Assembly (NCBI GenBank): GCA_026399755.1
Contig: JAPLQI010000086.1
Location: 1 to 64,000 of the forward strand
DNA: 64,000 nt
Direction: 5' to 3'
DNA from: Pseudomonadota bacterium
Lineage (GTDB): Bacteria; Pseudomonadota; Gammaproteobacteria; Burkholderiales; Chitinibacteraceae
The notes beneath the pieces are model-generated. The model saw only the letters and a program-made list of their open reading frames with translations. It had not been told where the DNA came from and did not search any database. Below, one piece after another: positions 35,355 through 43,521 of the stretch (position 1 is its first letter; every line of letters starts with the position of its first letter). The position numbers were made by a program, and so were the translations under genes.

Positions 35355-36080
35355 ATGCTTTATTCCCTTCGAATGCTATTGATGTCGGTGCACTTTATTT
35401 TGGCTGGCATGATAGGCATCCTGATTGGCCTGTGCCGCCCCTTTAATCCTGATAATAGTCGCCTCTGTGGCCGCCTCTATTCCTTGCCCGCTATGCGCAT
35501 TCTTGGCTTTAAAGTTAAAGCGGAGATAAAAGATTTGCTAGAGCATCAACGCTCTTGCGTGATTATTGCTAATCACCAATCTAATTATGATCTCTTTGTT
35601 TTTGGTGCGGCTGTTCCTGCTCGCACAGTGACGATAGGCAAAAAAAGCCTGAAATGGATTCCATTTTTTGGTCAGTTATTTTGGTTGGCAGGCAATGTAT
35701 TGATTGATCGAGGCAATGCGCAGCGCGCTAAAAAAGCCATGCTATCGACTACTGATACCTTGCAGCATAAAGACACGTCAATTTGGGTGTTTGTAGAAGG
35801 CACGCGTAATAAAGGCCGTGGTTTATTGCCTTTTAAAAAAGGCGCATTCCAAATGGCAATTAGTGCGGGTGTGCCTATATTGCCGGTATGCGTTAGCACC
35901 TATAGCAATCATATGCGGCTGAATAACTGGCATGGGGCGGATGTATTAATGAAATCGCTTGCGCCTATTCCAACGGCTGGCTTAACACAAGATGATTTGC
36001 CCGCACTGATAGAACAATGCCGCAATCAAATGCAGGCCTGTATCCAAGCGATGGATGAGCAATTAATGCAGGGTAGATAA
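35355..36080 (+). CDS. plsC: 1-acyl-sn-glycerol-3-phosphate acyltransferase
   Basis: A 241-residue membrane acyltransferase that adds the second acyl chain in phosphatidic acid synthesis. The HX4D motif is in ANHQSNYDLFVFG, the second motif is VEGTRNKGRGLLPFKKGAF, and the N-terminal hydrophobic segment covers residues 1-30. The ATG at 35355 is preferred over an in-frame GTG at 35343. Its 3' end overlaps the convergent alpha/beta-hydrolase gene by 18 bases. Confidence 0.92.
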   Translation: MLYSLRMLLMSVHFILAGMIGILIGLCRPFNPDNSRLCGRLYSLPAMRILGFKVKAEIKDLLEHQRSCVIIANHQSNYDLFVFGAAVPARTVTIGKKSLKWIPFFGQLFWLAGNVLIDRGNAQRAKKAMLSTTDTLQHKDTSIWVFVEGTRNKGRGLLPFKKGAFQMAISAGVPILPVCVSTYSNHMRLNNWHGADVLMKSLAPIPTAGLTQDDLPALIEQCRNQMQACIQAMDEQLMQGR

Positions 36081-36800
36081 ATACTGTTCTATTTTTTGTA
36101 ATACCCAACCGCTGTCGTCTAGCGGTAAATCGTGCCCTGCCTGTGTGTGAACCCAGCAGGGCACTTGCCATTGGCGAGCTAGTGTTTGTGAGCAGGCGGG
36201 GCTGACGAGTTTATCCTTGGCTCCGGACAGCAGTAAAAGGGGCACCGTGGGTTTCTGGGCGCGGTAGCGCATGGCTGCCGCTAATTGGCGCAGGATATTA
36301 TGGCTAGAAATAGGAAATTGCTTTTGAAATATAATCCATTGCGCCAAGGCGGCCTGCGGCTGGCGGGTGCTGGTTAATTCTAAAATGATTTTTTCTTTGC
36401 CAGCCACATCACTGAATAAAAGCTGGATTAAAGCGGGAAGGCTTTGTAGTCGTAATCGGTGATAAAAAGGATTAATCGGCCGCAAGCTGGTATTGATCAG
36501 TATGCAAGCGCGTATCTCATTGGGAAAAGCATTCGCCCAAGCAACGGCGGCCATTGCGCCTAGGGAAATAGCCAGTACATAAAAGGGGCCGTTAATGTGT
36601 TGCTCAGCTAGCGTTTGGCGAATATGGGTGACCATCTCGCTGATATGGCTGAGGCTTTTTTCCTGATGCAATACCCCATTGCCGGGCCAATCAATGGTGA
36701 TGATTCGATCATTGGGGTATTGGGCTTGCAGCTTAAGAATAAATTCACCCCAATGGCGGGATTCGCGCATTAGGCCGCGTAATAAAACCCAAGTTTTCAT
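36063..36800 (-). CDS. Alpha/beta-hydrolase
   Basis: A 245-residue hydrolase: WPGNG oxyanion region, nucleophile in LAISLGAMAAV, Asp in GAKDKLVSP and His in TQAGHDLPLDD. The start at 36800 overlaps the stop of the upstream M14-type gene by ATGA, so the two are translationally coupled and probably act on related substrates. Substrate unknown. Confidence 0.85.
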   Translation of the reverse strand: MKTWVLLRGLMRESRHWGEFILKLQAQYPNDRIITIDWPGNGVLHQEKSLSHISEMVTHIRQTLAEQHINGPFYVLAISLGAMAAVAWANAFPNEIRACILINTSLRPINPFYHRLRLQSLPALIQLLFSDVAGKEKIILELTSTRQPQAALAQWIIFQKQFPISSHNILRQLAAAMRYRAQKPTVPLLLLSGAKDKLVSPACSQTLARQWQVPCWVHTQAGHDLPLDDSGWVLQKIEQYLSTLH

Positions 36801-37807
36801 ACGATGCCGTACCACAAAGCTTCTGCTTCTTGTTTGCAGTTTAAGTAATGATTGGTTTTGGGTAGCCAATGGCGATGATCGTGTGCCGCACGTAGTAAAA
36901 ACTCAAAGAGTAATAAATGGCTGCGTAATACCCTCTGCTGGCGGTGCGGCACAATAGGGTTAAATAGGCCGAGAAGCGACATTAATTGTCTTGGGTTTTT
37001 CTTAACCCATAACCATGAGCCTAATTCTAAAGTCAGCGGTAAAAACAAATGGCCGCTACCTAGGTTTTCTTGATAAAGATAATCCCAAATATCGCCATGG
37101 GTGCAATATTGCAAAGCTTGGGGTTCTATCACATAGGGGTGATGCGGATAGCTTTGATCAAATAGTGATTTAAGCGCGTAAATCTCAGGCAAATTAGGAA
37201 AAGGCGTGCGGGTATGTGCATAGGGAAACCATAGCCGGTCTTTTAAACCGAAGCCAGAATGGCAATCTAAGGCCACGCTAAATGGACTATTCAGTAATTG
37301 GGATTTAACCACGCTGCAAAGCGCTTGGTTTTCTAGTTCCATAGGCGAATTAAATTCACCTCTATACCAAGGAAGTAAGGGGCTGATGCGGTGGCCACCC
37401 ACTAAAAAAGAGGTTTTTTCGCTCGATTCAACCGGCGCATTGCGCATTAAATCTACACCATGACCATTGCTGCGCGTGCCACGGGCAATACCGATAGGGT
37501 TGATCAGCGGCATAAACACGAGGCGCATGGTGCTTAATTTACGCTGCAAGCTGCTATCCCAGCGCTGCCTTACTAATAAAGAGCGTAAAAAAGCCAACAC
37601 AATTTGGCTGCCGATGCGTTCTAAACCATGCACCCCGCCAAAAAACCCAAGTACAGGTGCGTCAGGATCTTGGCTGCCCATGCTGATGCTGTAGAGGGGG
37701 AAGCTGACCTCGGCATTGGTGACTTCGCCATGCTGCTGTAAACGAATGGCGTCCCCTGCTTGCAAGATGATTTCTTCCAGCTCGATCAGTTCTGGTAATT
37801 GCAGCAT
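36797..37807 (-). CDS. M14-type zinc hydrolase (succinylglutamate desuccinylase/carboxypeptidase superfamily)
   Basis: A 336-residue cytosolic zinc enzyme. Zinc ligands and catalytic residues are visible: GGVHGLERIGSQ (His and Glu), the INPIGIARGTRSNGHGVDLMRN segment with Arg and Asn, DCHSGFG (third ligand) and the catalytic Glu in TLELGSWLW. It could be a carboxypeptidase or an amino-acyl deacylase. It is the first gene of a pair with an alpha/beta-hydrolase; the pathway is not known. Confidence 0.82.
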   Translation of the reverse strand: MLQLPELIELEEIILQAGDAIRLQQHGEVTNAEVSFPLYSISMGSQDPDAPVLGFFGGVHGLERIGSQIVLAFLRSLLVRQRWDSSLQRKLSTMRLVFMPLINPIGIARGTRSNGHGVDLMRNAPVESSEKTSFLVGGHRISPLLPWYRGEFNSPMELENQALCSVVKSQLLNSPFSVALDCHSGFGLKDRLWFPYAHTRTPFPNLPEIYALKSLFDQSYPHHPYVIEPQALQYCTHGDIWDYLYQENLGSGHLFLPLTLELGSWLWVKKNPRQLMSLLGLFNPIVPHRQQRVLRSHLLLFEFLLRAAHDHRHWLPKTNHYLNCKQEAEALWYGIV

Positions 37808-38084
37808 GACTACCCATTCAGTGGTCAGATTTAGTCAGAATACTTGATAGTAAGTGACTTGCTTGAGGCTTGCAGGTTTTAAACCCACGGATAAAGTGAT
37901 TGTGTTGTTTTTAAAGACATTGATCTTGTATGGAAATCTACTCGGGCTGAAGAGTGGGAGCATCAGCGGCATGTCTGTTTTTGTTTCATGTATTGCACGG
38001 GGGGGATGATACTTCGTGTGCTATTTTGAAGGTGTATGTTTGAATGATGTATCGCACTTAGCCGCTAGTGTGAGGAGTGAAAAG

Positions 38085-38852
38085 ATGAGGTCATTCTTTG
38101 TTTATATTCTTTTATTTTTTGCTGCAGAAGTATTTGCGGTAGAGAAAATTATTATTGAAGGCGATGATGATTATGCACCTTATTCCTATGTTGAAAATGG
38201 GCGGTATAAAGGCATTTACGTTGATTTTTTAAAGCTTGTTGCAGAAAAAATGGCTCCTGAATATTTGCTGGAACTTCAACCTGTTCCATGGAAGCGCGGC
38301 TTAAAAGGGATTGAAAATGGCAGCTCTTTTGCTTTGTTTCCTCCCTATGCAAATAAAGATCGCCATTATATTCAGGCTTATTCTGTGCCTTTATATCGGG
38401 AGCGCGTGGTTCTATTCTGTCGGGAAGATAGGATTTCATCCGTACGAAAAGAGTTTCCAAAAGATTTTTCTGGTTTGTTAATTGGGGTAAATCTTGGGTT
38501 TACCCTAGGTGAGAAAATGTTGGCGGCGGTTAAAACAGGAGTGCTTAGTGTCGATGAGGCGAAAGGCAATGATACTAATATTAAAAAATTATTGACGGGC
38601 CGAATCTCTTGTTATGCTAATGATAGATTGTCTGTGATTTATAGCCTGAAAAAATCGAAATATGTGCTTCTTTCTTCGAAAGTAAAACTTATTGAAATCG
38701 CAGAAATCTCGGAAGAAAAGGCATTTATTGCGTATAGCAATGAATATAAATGGTCAAAAAAAGAGGACTTTATTTTGAAAATGAATGCCACAATTGAAGA
38801 GCTTAAAAAAACAGGGGTCATTGAAAAGATTATTAATGAATATACCCAGTAA
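38085..38852 (+). CDS. Periplasmic solute-binding protein, family 3
   Basis: A 255-residue exported protein with a signal peptide (ending AEVFA) and a family 3 start (IEGDDDYAPYSYVENGRYKG IYVDF). The ligand-binding two-lobed fold is suggested by LKGIENGSSFALFPP and the C-terminal EELKKTGVIEKIINEY. The gene is notably AT-rich. ATG 38085 is chosen because GAGGAG lies seven bases upstream. No transporter gene is adjacent, so it may feed a distant permease or a sensor. Ligand unknown. Confidence 0.82.
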   Translation: MRSFFVYILLFFAAEVFAVEKIIIEGDDDYAPYSYVENGRYKGIYVDFLKLVAEKMAPEYLLELQPVPWKRGLKGIENGSSFALFPPYANKDRHYIQAYSVPLYRERVVLFCREDRISSVRKEFPKDFSGLLIGVNLGFTLGEKMLAAVKTGVLSVDEAKGNDTNIKKLLTGRISCYANDRLSVIYSLKKSKYVLLSSKVKLIEIAEISEEKAFIAYSNEYKWSKKEDFILKMNATIEELKKTGVIEKIINEYTQ

Positions 38853-38959
38853 TGATCTGTCTGCATTACGCTTTATAAAGTCGATTTCTTTTTGCCAGCG
38901 CCGGAAACTGCTTTATCCAGATTCCCTCCACCAGCAGTATTCATGCTCCTCCTAGTGTA

Positions 38960-39440
38960 ATCGAAGGCATAGTGCCTAAAGCTGCTGCGCGCTATGGCCC
39001 GATTCAAACACCCATGATTGATTGAATGCGCCTATAACAAGGGCATAAACACTGCTGGCACCCCGCGCATATAAAAACCCACCAATGGCTGGGGCGCTAA
39101 TAACGATGGCTTGCATGCCCGATGAGGAGGCTGCTAAAGGATGGCAGTAATGGGGCTGGAACTAAGCTAGGTAATAGGGCTTGCAGGGCAGGCATTTCAA
39201 AGGTGCGCGCCCTACCTAAGATTATTGCCAGCAGAAAAATCCACTCCCGCCCCAGCTGTGCTTGAGTCGCCACATAGGCCAATGCCAAGGTCTAAAACTG
39301 GGTGGCTGAGCGAATACACCAGCCATGCCAGTGCCACCTAAAGGATTTGAAAACCACTAGCGCTGAGTACGCGAGTTAAGCAAAACAAAATAAAAGCAGG
39401 GCTTTTGCGTAAGCTGCTGCGTTCGCTGGGTGGGCTTTGA
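38960..39440 (-). pseudogene. Degraded MFS transporter
   Basis: Minus-strand fragments of one MFS protein appear in order. SLRKSPAFILFCLTRVLSAS and GFQIL are followed by a TAG where Q is expected, then VALAWLVYSLSHPVLDLGI. After an internal deletion come LALAYVATQAQLGREWIFLL and FEMPALQALLPSLVPAPLLP. After a frameshift comes GMQAIVISAPAIGGFLYARG. The C-terminal two-thirds of a normal transporter is missing. One nonsense mutation, one deletion, one frameshift and a truncation are seen. It lies just downstream of the ABC permease gene. Confidence 0.8.
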
Positions 39441-39442
39441 TT

Positions 39443-40111
39443 CTATCTGAGATACATTTTATTGAGTCTTTCTTCTAGCTTTCTTTGAACGCCTTCAAAC
39501 GAGGCACTCAGCGCCCAGTAAATAGCCGCCGCAGCCAAATAAAGCGGGAAAGGCTGAAAGGTTGTGGCGATCACTTCCTTGCTTGCCAACATCAGCTCGC
39601 TTACAGAGATTACCGATACCAGCGAGGTATCTTTAATTAGGCTAATCAGGCTATTAGAAAGACTAGGCACGGCTAAACGTAAAGCTTGCGGTGCAACCAC
39701 GTAACGTAGCGTTTGGCTATTTGTCAGCCCTAGGCTTTTACCCGCATCCCACTGGCCTTGAGTAATGCCATTGATGGACCCACGCAGCGTTTCAGATAAA
39801 TACGCGCCTACATTTAGGCTAAGCGCTAACACACCAGCTGTCAGCGGCTCAAATTGAATGCCAATACTCGGTAAGCCAAAATAAATCACAAACAGCTGCA
39901 CTAATAGCGGCGTACCACGGATGCAGCTGACATACACTGCGCTTATTTGCGATAGCACTGGTATTTTGCTGAGCCGAATAATCACCACCAGTATGGCGAT
40001 CAGTAAGCCGCCCAGCATGGATGCAAGCGCTAAAAATAGCGTATAGCCTGCACCCTGTAGCAAGATCGGAAAGGCGTCTTTAAGTAGCTGAATTAAACCG
40101 GGCAAATCCAT
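39443..40111 (-). CDS. Amino-acid ABC transporter permease
   Basis: A 222-residue inner-membrane permease of the polar amino acid family: about five membrane segments, the entry segment AGYTLFLALASMLGGLL, RGTPLLVQLFVIYFGLP and the EAA loop (QGQWDAGKSLGLTNSQTLRYVVAPQALR). The start at 40111 has TTGGAG seven bases upstream. It follows the binding-protein gene, with a terminator-like hairpin between them. No ATP-binding subunit gene is in the neighbourhood. Confidence 0.9.
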   Translation of the reverse strand: MDLPGLIQLLKDAFPILLQGAGYTLFLALASMLGGLLIAILVVIIRLSKIPVLSQISAVYVSCIRGTPLLVQLFVIYFGLPSIGIQFEPLTAGVLALSLNVGAYLSETLRGSINGITQGQWDAGKSLGLTNSQTLRYVVAPQALRLAVPSLSNSLISLIKDTSLVSVISVSELMLASKEVIATTFQPFPLYLAAAAIYWALSASFEGVQRKLEERLNKMYLR

Positions 40112-40121
40112 TGATGACTCC

Positions 40122-40153
40122 AAAAATAAAAGCCCCCGGTTGCTACTGGGGGC
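40122..40153 (-). terminator. Hairpin with T-run between binding protein and permease (partial terminator)
   Basis: On the minus strand GCCCCCAGTAGCAACCGGGGGC is followed by TTTTATTTTT. Located within an apparent operon, it probably lowers permease expression relative to the binding protein. Confidence 0.75.
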
Positions 40154-40195
40154 GTATGTATTGCTAATCGGGCTACTTTGAATCAGCCCGATATT

Positions 40196-40972
40196 TTACT
40201 GCGCAATAGGTGGCTTGCTCACATCCCGATCAAACCATTTTTTCGAAATTTTCGAGAAGCTACCATCTGCTTGTAAATCCGCCAAGGCTTTATTCAGTGA
40301 AGCCTTAAATTTAGGATTGCCTTTTGCAAAAGGAATGCCTGACTTTTCAAGATCACCTAGAGGCGCGCCCGCTTTCAGAGGTAACTTCGTTTTCTTTACA
40401 ATAAATGGAATCAACAGGCTATCGTTCAGCGCGGCATCAATGCGACCCAGCGCTAAGTCTTGTAAATATTCTTGTGCGCTTGGGTAAGTTTTAACGTCGA
40501 TTCCACCCACAGCCTTGGCAATATCTGCATAGTTTGTTCCTTGGCCTAGGCCCAGCTTTTTACCTTTTAAATCATTTAGATTTTTAAAGTTGCGTGTTTC
40601 ATTGCTACGCACAATCAGCTGCGGGCTAGAGATGGTGTAAGGCTCGGAGAAATCAAATGTCTCCTTGCGCTTATCGGTAATACCAACTTGGTTAATTGCA
40701 ATATCAAACTTGCCTGCTTGCAAGCCTGCCAGCATTGCGCTCCATTCACTGGTGCTAAATTCTGCTTTTACGCCTAGTTTCTGTGCTAAAGCTTTCGCCA
40801 ACTCTACTTCAAACCCTGTTAGCTCATTGTTTTCTTTGTAGTTAAACGGAGGGTAAGTGCCTTCAACGGCAATTTTTAGAGTTCCACGTTGTTTTACGGT
40901 ATCAAGTAAATCAGCTGCAGATGCCTGCAAGGTAAAACCTAAGAGGCTGGCTGCAAGTAAGAATTTGCGCAT
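40196..40972 (-). CDS. Amino-acid ABC transporter substrate-binding protein (family 3)
   Basis: A 258-residue periplasmic protein with a signal peptide (ending LQASA) and the family 3 signature (GTLKIAVEGTYPPFNYKENN ELTGFEVELAKALAQKLGV). Conserved ligand-site motifs DFSEPYTISSPQLIV and KGKKLGLGQGTNYADIAK follow. It resembles FliY/TcyJ-type cystine or polar amino-acid binders. It heads a two-gene unit with the permease downstream. Confidence 0.92.
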   Translation of the reverse strand: MRKFLLAASLLGFTLQASAADLLDTVKQRGTLKIAVEGTYPPFNYKENNELTGFEVELAKALAQKLGVKAEFSTSEWSAMLAGLQAGKFDIAINQVGITDKRKETFDFSEPYTISSPQLIVRSNETRNFKNLNDLKGKKLGLGQGTNYADIAKAVGGIDVKTYPSAQEYLQDLALGRIDAALNDSLLIPFIVKKTKLPLKAGAPLGDLEKSGIPFAKGNPKFKASLNKALADLQADGSFSKISKKWFDRDVSKPPIAQ

Positions 40973-41361
40973 ATCTATATTCCTTGTTGGTCTAAAGCGT
41001 TGCTTTCAAATTCAATAATCGCATGATTGGGCGAGGCTGAACAGATTTTTTTGCTTGCAATTGGCATGGTAATTTTGCCTGTGGGCCATGGCTGCAGATT
41101 TTGGCACGTTGAGACAGAGGCTAGATTGCAAGAAAAGGACTGATATCAACTGTTTTAAGTAAACTCGGTCCCGCGTTTGCAGGCTTTGCCGCATATTCAG
41201 ATTTCTGTGGAAATGTGCCTTATTTTGTATTCAGGAAGGCAGGATCTTAATGTACTTACCGGCTTATCCGTATTGGATATCTGTTGCAAATATTGAATTT
41301 TATGCTGCCGAAAACTGAATAAATGGCATTTTTCTAAAATGCGGATGATCAGGGTAGGGTA
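40973..41361. other. Intergenic gap between two binding-protein genes
   Basis: No supported gene, repeat or hairpin seen. It should contain the promoter of the minus-strand binding-protein/permease unit near 40980-41050. Confidence 0.4.
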
Positions 41362-42066
41362 TCAGCGATATTTATTTTCAATGGCTAGGTTGGTACCGTC
41401 TTTATCCATGTCTTGTAATATTTTATTGTAATTATCAATTTTGGTCTGCTTGGTTTTTAAATTACAGGCTAGGTACATTTCTGTTTGGTTAAACATCAAA
41501 ATAGGAATGATTTTATCACTCAGGTTTTTTCTTTTTAAAATAGACAGCCCCAGTAGCTCGCCACTTGCCCAGAAATCAAAACGATTGCTGAGTAGTTTTT
41601 GCGGATTATCTTCATCTGCTTTGGCAAGATCAGTTTTAAAGCCATTTTTTTCTAAGTACTCTGCAATAGCATCACCCCGATAAGCTCCTATTGAATAAGC
41701 TTTTAATTCATTCAGGCTTTTAGGGCTACGGGTGTCGCCTACCTTGGCAAAAATATACCAATTGTTTTTTACTAATGGGCCTACCCATTTAAATAAAGCC
41801 TCGCGCTCTGGTGTGCGCGTGGTTGAAAAAACACAGGTGTCAGCTTCTTTTTGGGCTAATTGAAAAGCTCTTATCCAAGGGTAGGGCGTGATGGTGAAGG
41901 TTTCATTGCTTCGCCGCATCACTTCACTGACTTTCTCAGTAGAAATGCCGCTTACTTTTTGGGTTTTGGCATCAACAATATTAAACGGTGGATAGTCTTC
42001 TGTGGTCAGTGTTAAGGCCATTGCTTGGCTTGCGATCAGGCTGAATAAAAAGAGAATAAATTTCAT
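41362..42066 (-). CDS. Family 3 solute-binding protein
   Basis: A 234-residue exported protein with signal peptide (ending ASQAMA) and mature start LTLTTEDYPPFNIVDAKT, typical of this family. The segment CVFSTTRTPEREALFKWVGP matches the ligand-pocket region. Third binding-protein gene in this 4-kb stretch, and like the one at 38085 it has no adjacent permease. Ligand unknown. Confidence 0.85.
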   Translation of the reverse strand: MKFILFLFSLIASQAMALTLTTEDYPPFNIVDAKTQKVSGISTEKVSEVMRRSNETFTITPYPWIRAFQLAQKEADTCVFSTTRTPEREALFKWVGPLVKNNWYIFAKVGDTRSPKSLNELKAYSIGAYRGDAIAEYLEKNGFKTDLAKADEDNPQKLLSNRFDFWASGELLGLSILKRKNLSDKIIPILMFNQTEMYLACNLKTKQTKIDNYNKILQDMDKDGTNLAIENKYR

Positions 42067-42424
42067 TTTTTTATCCAAAGAAGGCGGCACACCTAATGTG
42101 GGTGAAAAGGCGCTAAAAGAGTGGGCGTCTGTGTGAAAGACGGCTGCTAAGGTTGTATCTCTCCGCGCTATACGCTGCTGTTGAGATGATGATTTGTTTT
42201 AGACCTTGCATGCAGAAAGTACAACGCAAGTACTGCTGTGGCAGGAAGGTGGAGGGGGTCTCTTCGCATCGTTCTACGGCTATTTTCCTGCAAAAAAGAA
42301 CTATTGGACTAATTTTTTATAGCCAAATGATATAAAAAAAGGATAAGCTAGCCGCATAGATCAATTTGTTCTAAAAAAACACAACAATCAGCTTTTTTTA
42401 CTGGTTCGCTTTGAGGGGTTACTC

Positions 42425-42484
42425 ATGTTTAAACCTTGGCTATGTTCTTGTCGACGCTCTTTTAATCGCCCAAAAGGAATGTGA
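42425..42484 (+). CDS. Candidate Cys-containing leader peptide (19 aa)
   Basis: ATG at 42425, six bases after GAGGGG (42413-42418), opens a 19-codon frame ending TGA at 42482-42484: MFKPWLCSCRRSFNRPKGM. Two Cys codons are near the middle, followed by two Arg. It precedes a dioxygenase and cystathionine genes by 23 bases. A Cys-dependent attenuation or translational-coupling leader is the natural reading, but that is inference; the ribosome-binding site is the strongest evidence. The rest of the gap 42067-42424 shows nothing recognisable. Confidence 0.5.
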   Translation: MFKPWLCSCRRSFNRPKGM

Positions 42485-42506
42485 TTAACGAGTGTGTGAG
42501 GTGTGT

Positions 42507-43511
42507 GTGAGTTTGCCAATACTGGATTTAGCCCTATTTGATAGCGCTGATCGTGAAGCGTTTTTGCGTGATTTGCGCCTTGCAGCGCGGGATTACGGTT
42601 TTTTTTATCTGCGTGGCCATGGGCTGAGCCTGCAATATCAGCAGGATATGCTGCTGCTGGCTAAGCAATTTTTTGCCCTGAGTGATGCCGAAAAAACAGC
42701 CGTGGCGATGGTGAATTCGCCGCACTTCAGAGGTTATACCCGTCTTGGCGGCGAATTAACGGCGGGGCGGGCCGATCAGCGTGAGCAGTTCGATATTATG
42801 AATGAAGGGCTTGCTGCGTTTGATCAGCAGCCCGCATGGCGGCGCTTGCGTGGGCCAAATCAATGGCCGACTAGCTTGCCCGCGCTGAAGTCGGGCCTGC
42901 TGCTTTGGCAAGATACTTTAAGTGATATTTGCGAGCGCCTCATGCAGGCCTTTGCGCTGGCTTTGGGGCAACCAGCCGATATTTTTGCGCCACTTTACCG
43001 TGGCGAGCCTTTTCAGCATCTCAAAATGATTCGCTACCCCGGCTTGAAAGCGTCAGGACAAGGCGTGGGGGCGCATAAAGACGCGGGTTTGCTCACACTG
43101 GTGATGCAGGATGCCCAATCCGGTCTGCAAGTGGCTACCGCAGAGGGCTGGCTGGATGCGCCGCCGATTCCTGGCACCTTTGTGGTGAATATTGGCGAGC
43201 TATTAGAGCTGTCTTCCAATGGCTATTTACGCGCCACCTTGCATAGGGTGGTGTCTCCCCCTTCTGGTGTCGAGCGCTTGTCTTATGCCTTTTTTATGGG
43301 GCCAAGACTAGATGCCACGGTGCCGCTGTTGCAGCTTCCGGCCGCGCTTGCCCAAGAAGTACAAGGCGAGGCAAGCGATCCGGCCAATCCGCTATTTAGC
43401 CATGTTGGCGAAAATGTTTTAAAAGGCCGTATGCGCTCTCATCTTGATGTGGCAGCGCGGCATTATTCTGATACGTCATTTGCTTCTCAGCCTGTGGCCC
43501 CTGTTTATTAA
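42507..43511 (+). CDS. 2-oxoglutarate/Fe(II)-dependent dioxygenase, isopenicillin N synthase-like
   Basis: A 334-residue cytosolic oxygenase. Non-haem iron ligands are visible: HKDAGLLTLV (HxD), then ATLHRVV (second His), with Arg in RLSYAFFMG. The N-terminal block DYGFFYLRGHGL and the motif RGYTRLGGELT are typical of the IPNS/DIOX_N group. The GTG at 42507 gives MSLPILDL; in-frame starts upstream (42492) are possible. It is the first gene of the sulfur cluster, ten bases before CBS. Substrate unknown; a sulfur metabolite is suggested by position only. Confidence 0.82.
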   Translation: MSLPILDLALFDSADREAFLRDLRLAARDYGFFYLRGHGLSLQYQQDMLLLAKQFFALSDAEKTAVAMVNSPHFRGYTRLGGELTAGRADQREQFDIMNEGLAAFDQQPAWRRLRGPNQWPTSLPALKSGLLLWQDTLSDICERLMQAFALALGQPADIFAPLYRGEPFQHLKMIRYPGLKASGQGVGAHKDAGLLTLVMQDAQSGLQVATAEGWLDAPPIPGTFVVNIGELLELSSNGYLRATLHRVVSPPSGVERLSYAFFMGPRLDATVPLLQLPAALAQEVQGEASDPANPLFSHVGENVLKGRMRSHLDVAARHYSDTSFASQPVAPVY

Positions 43512-43521
43512 GTGAGTGTTT

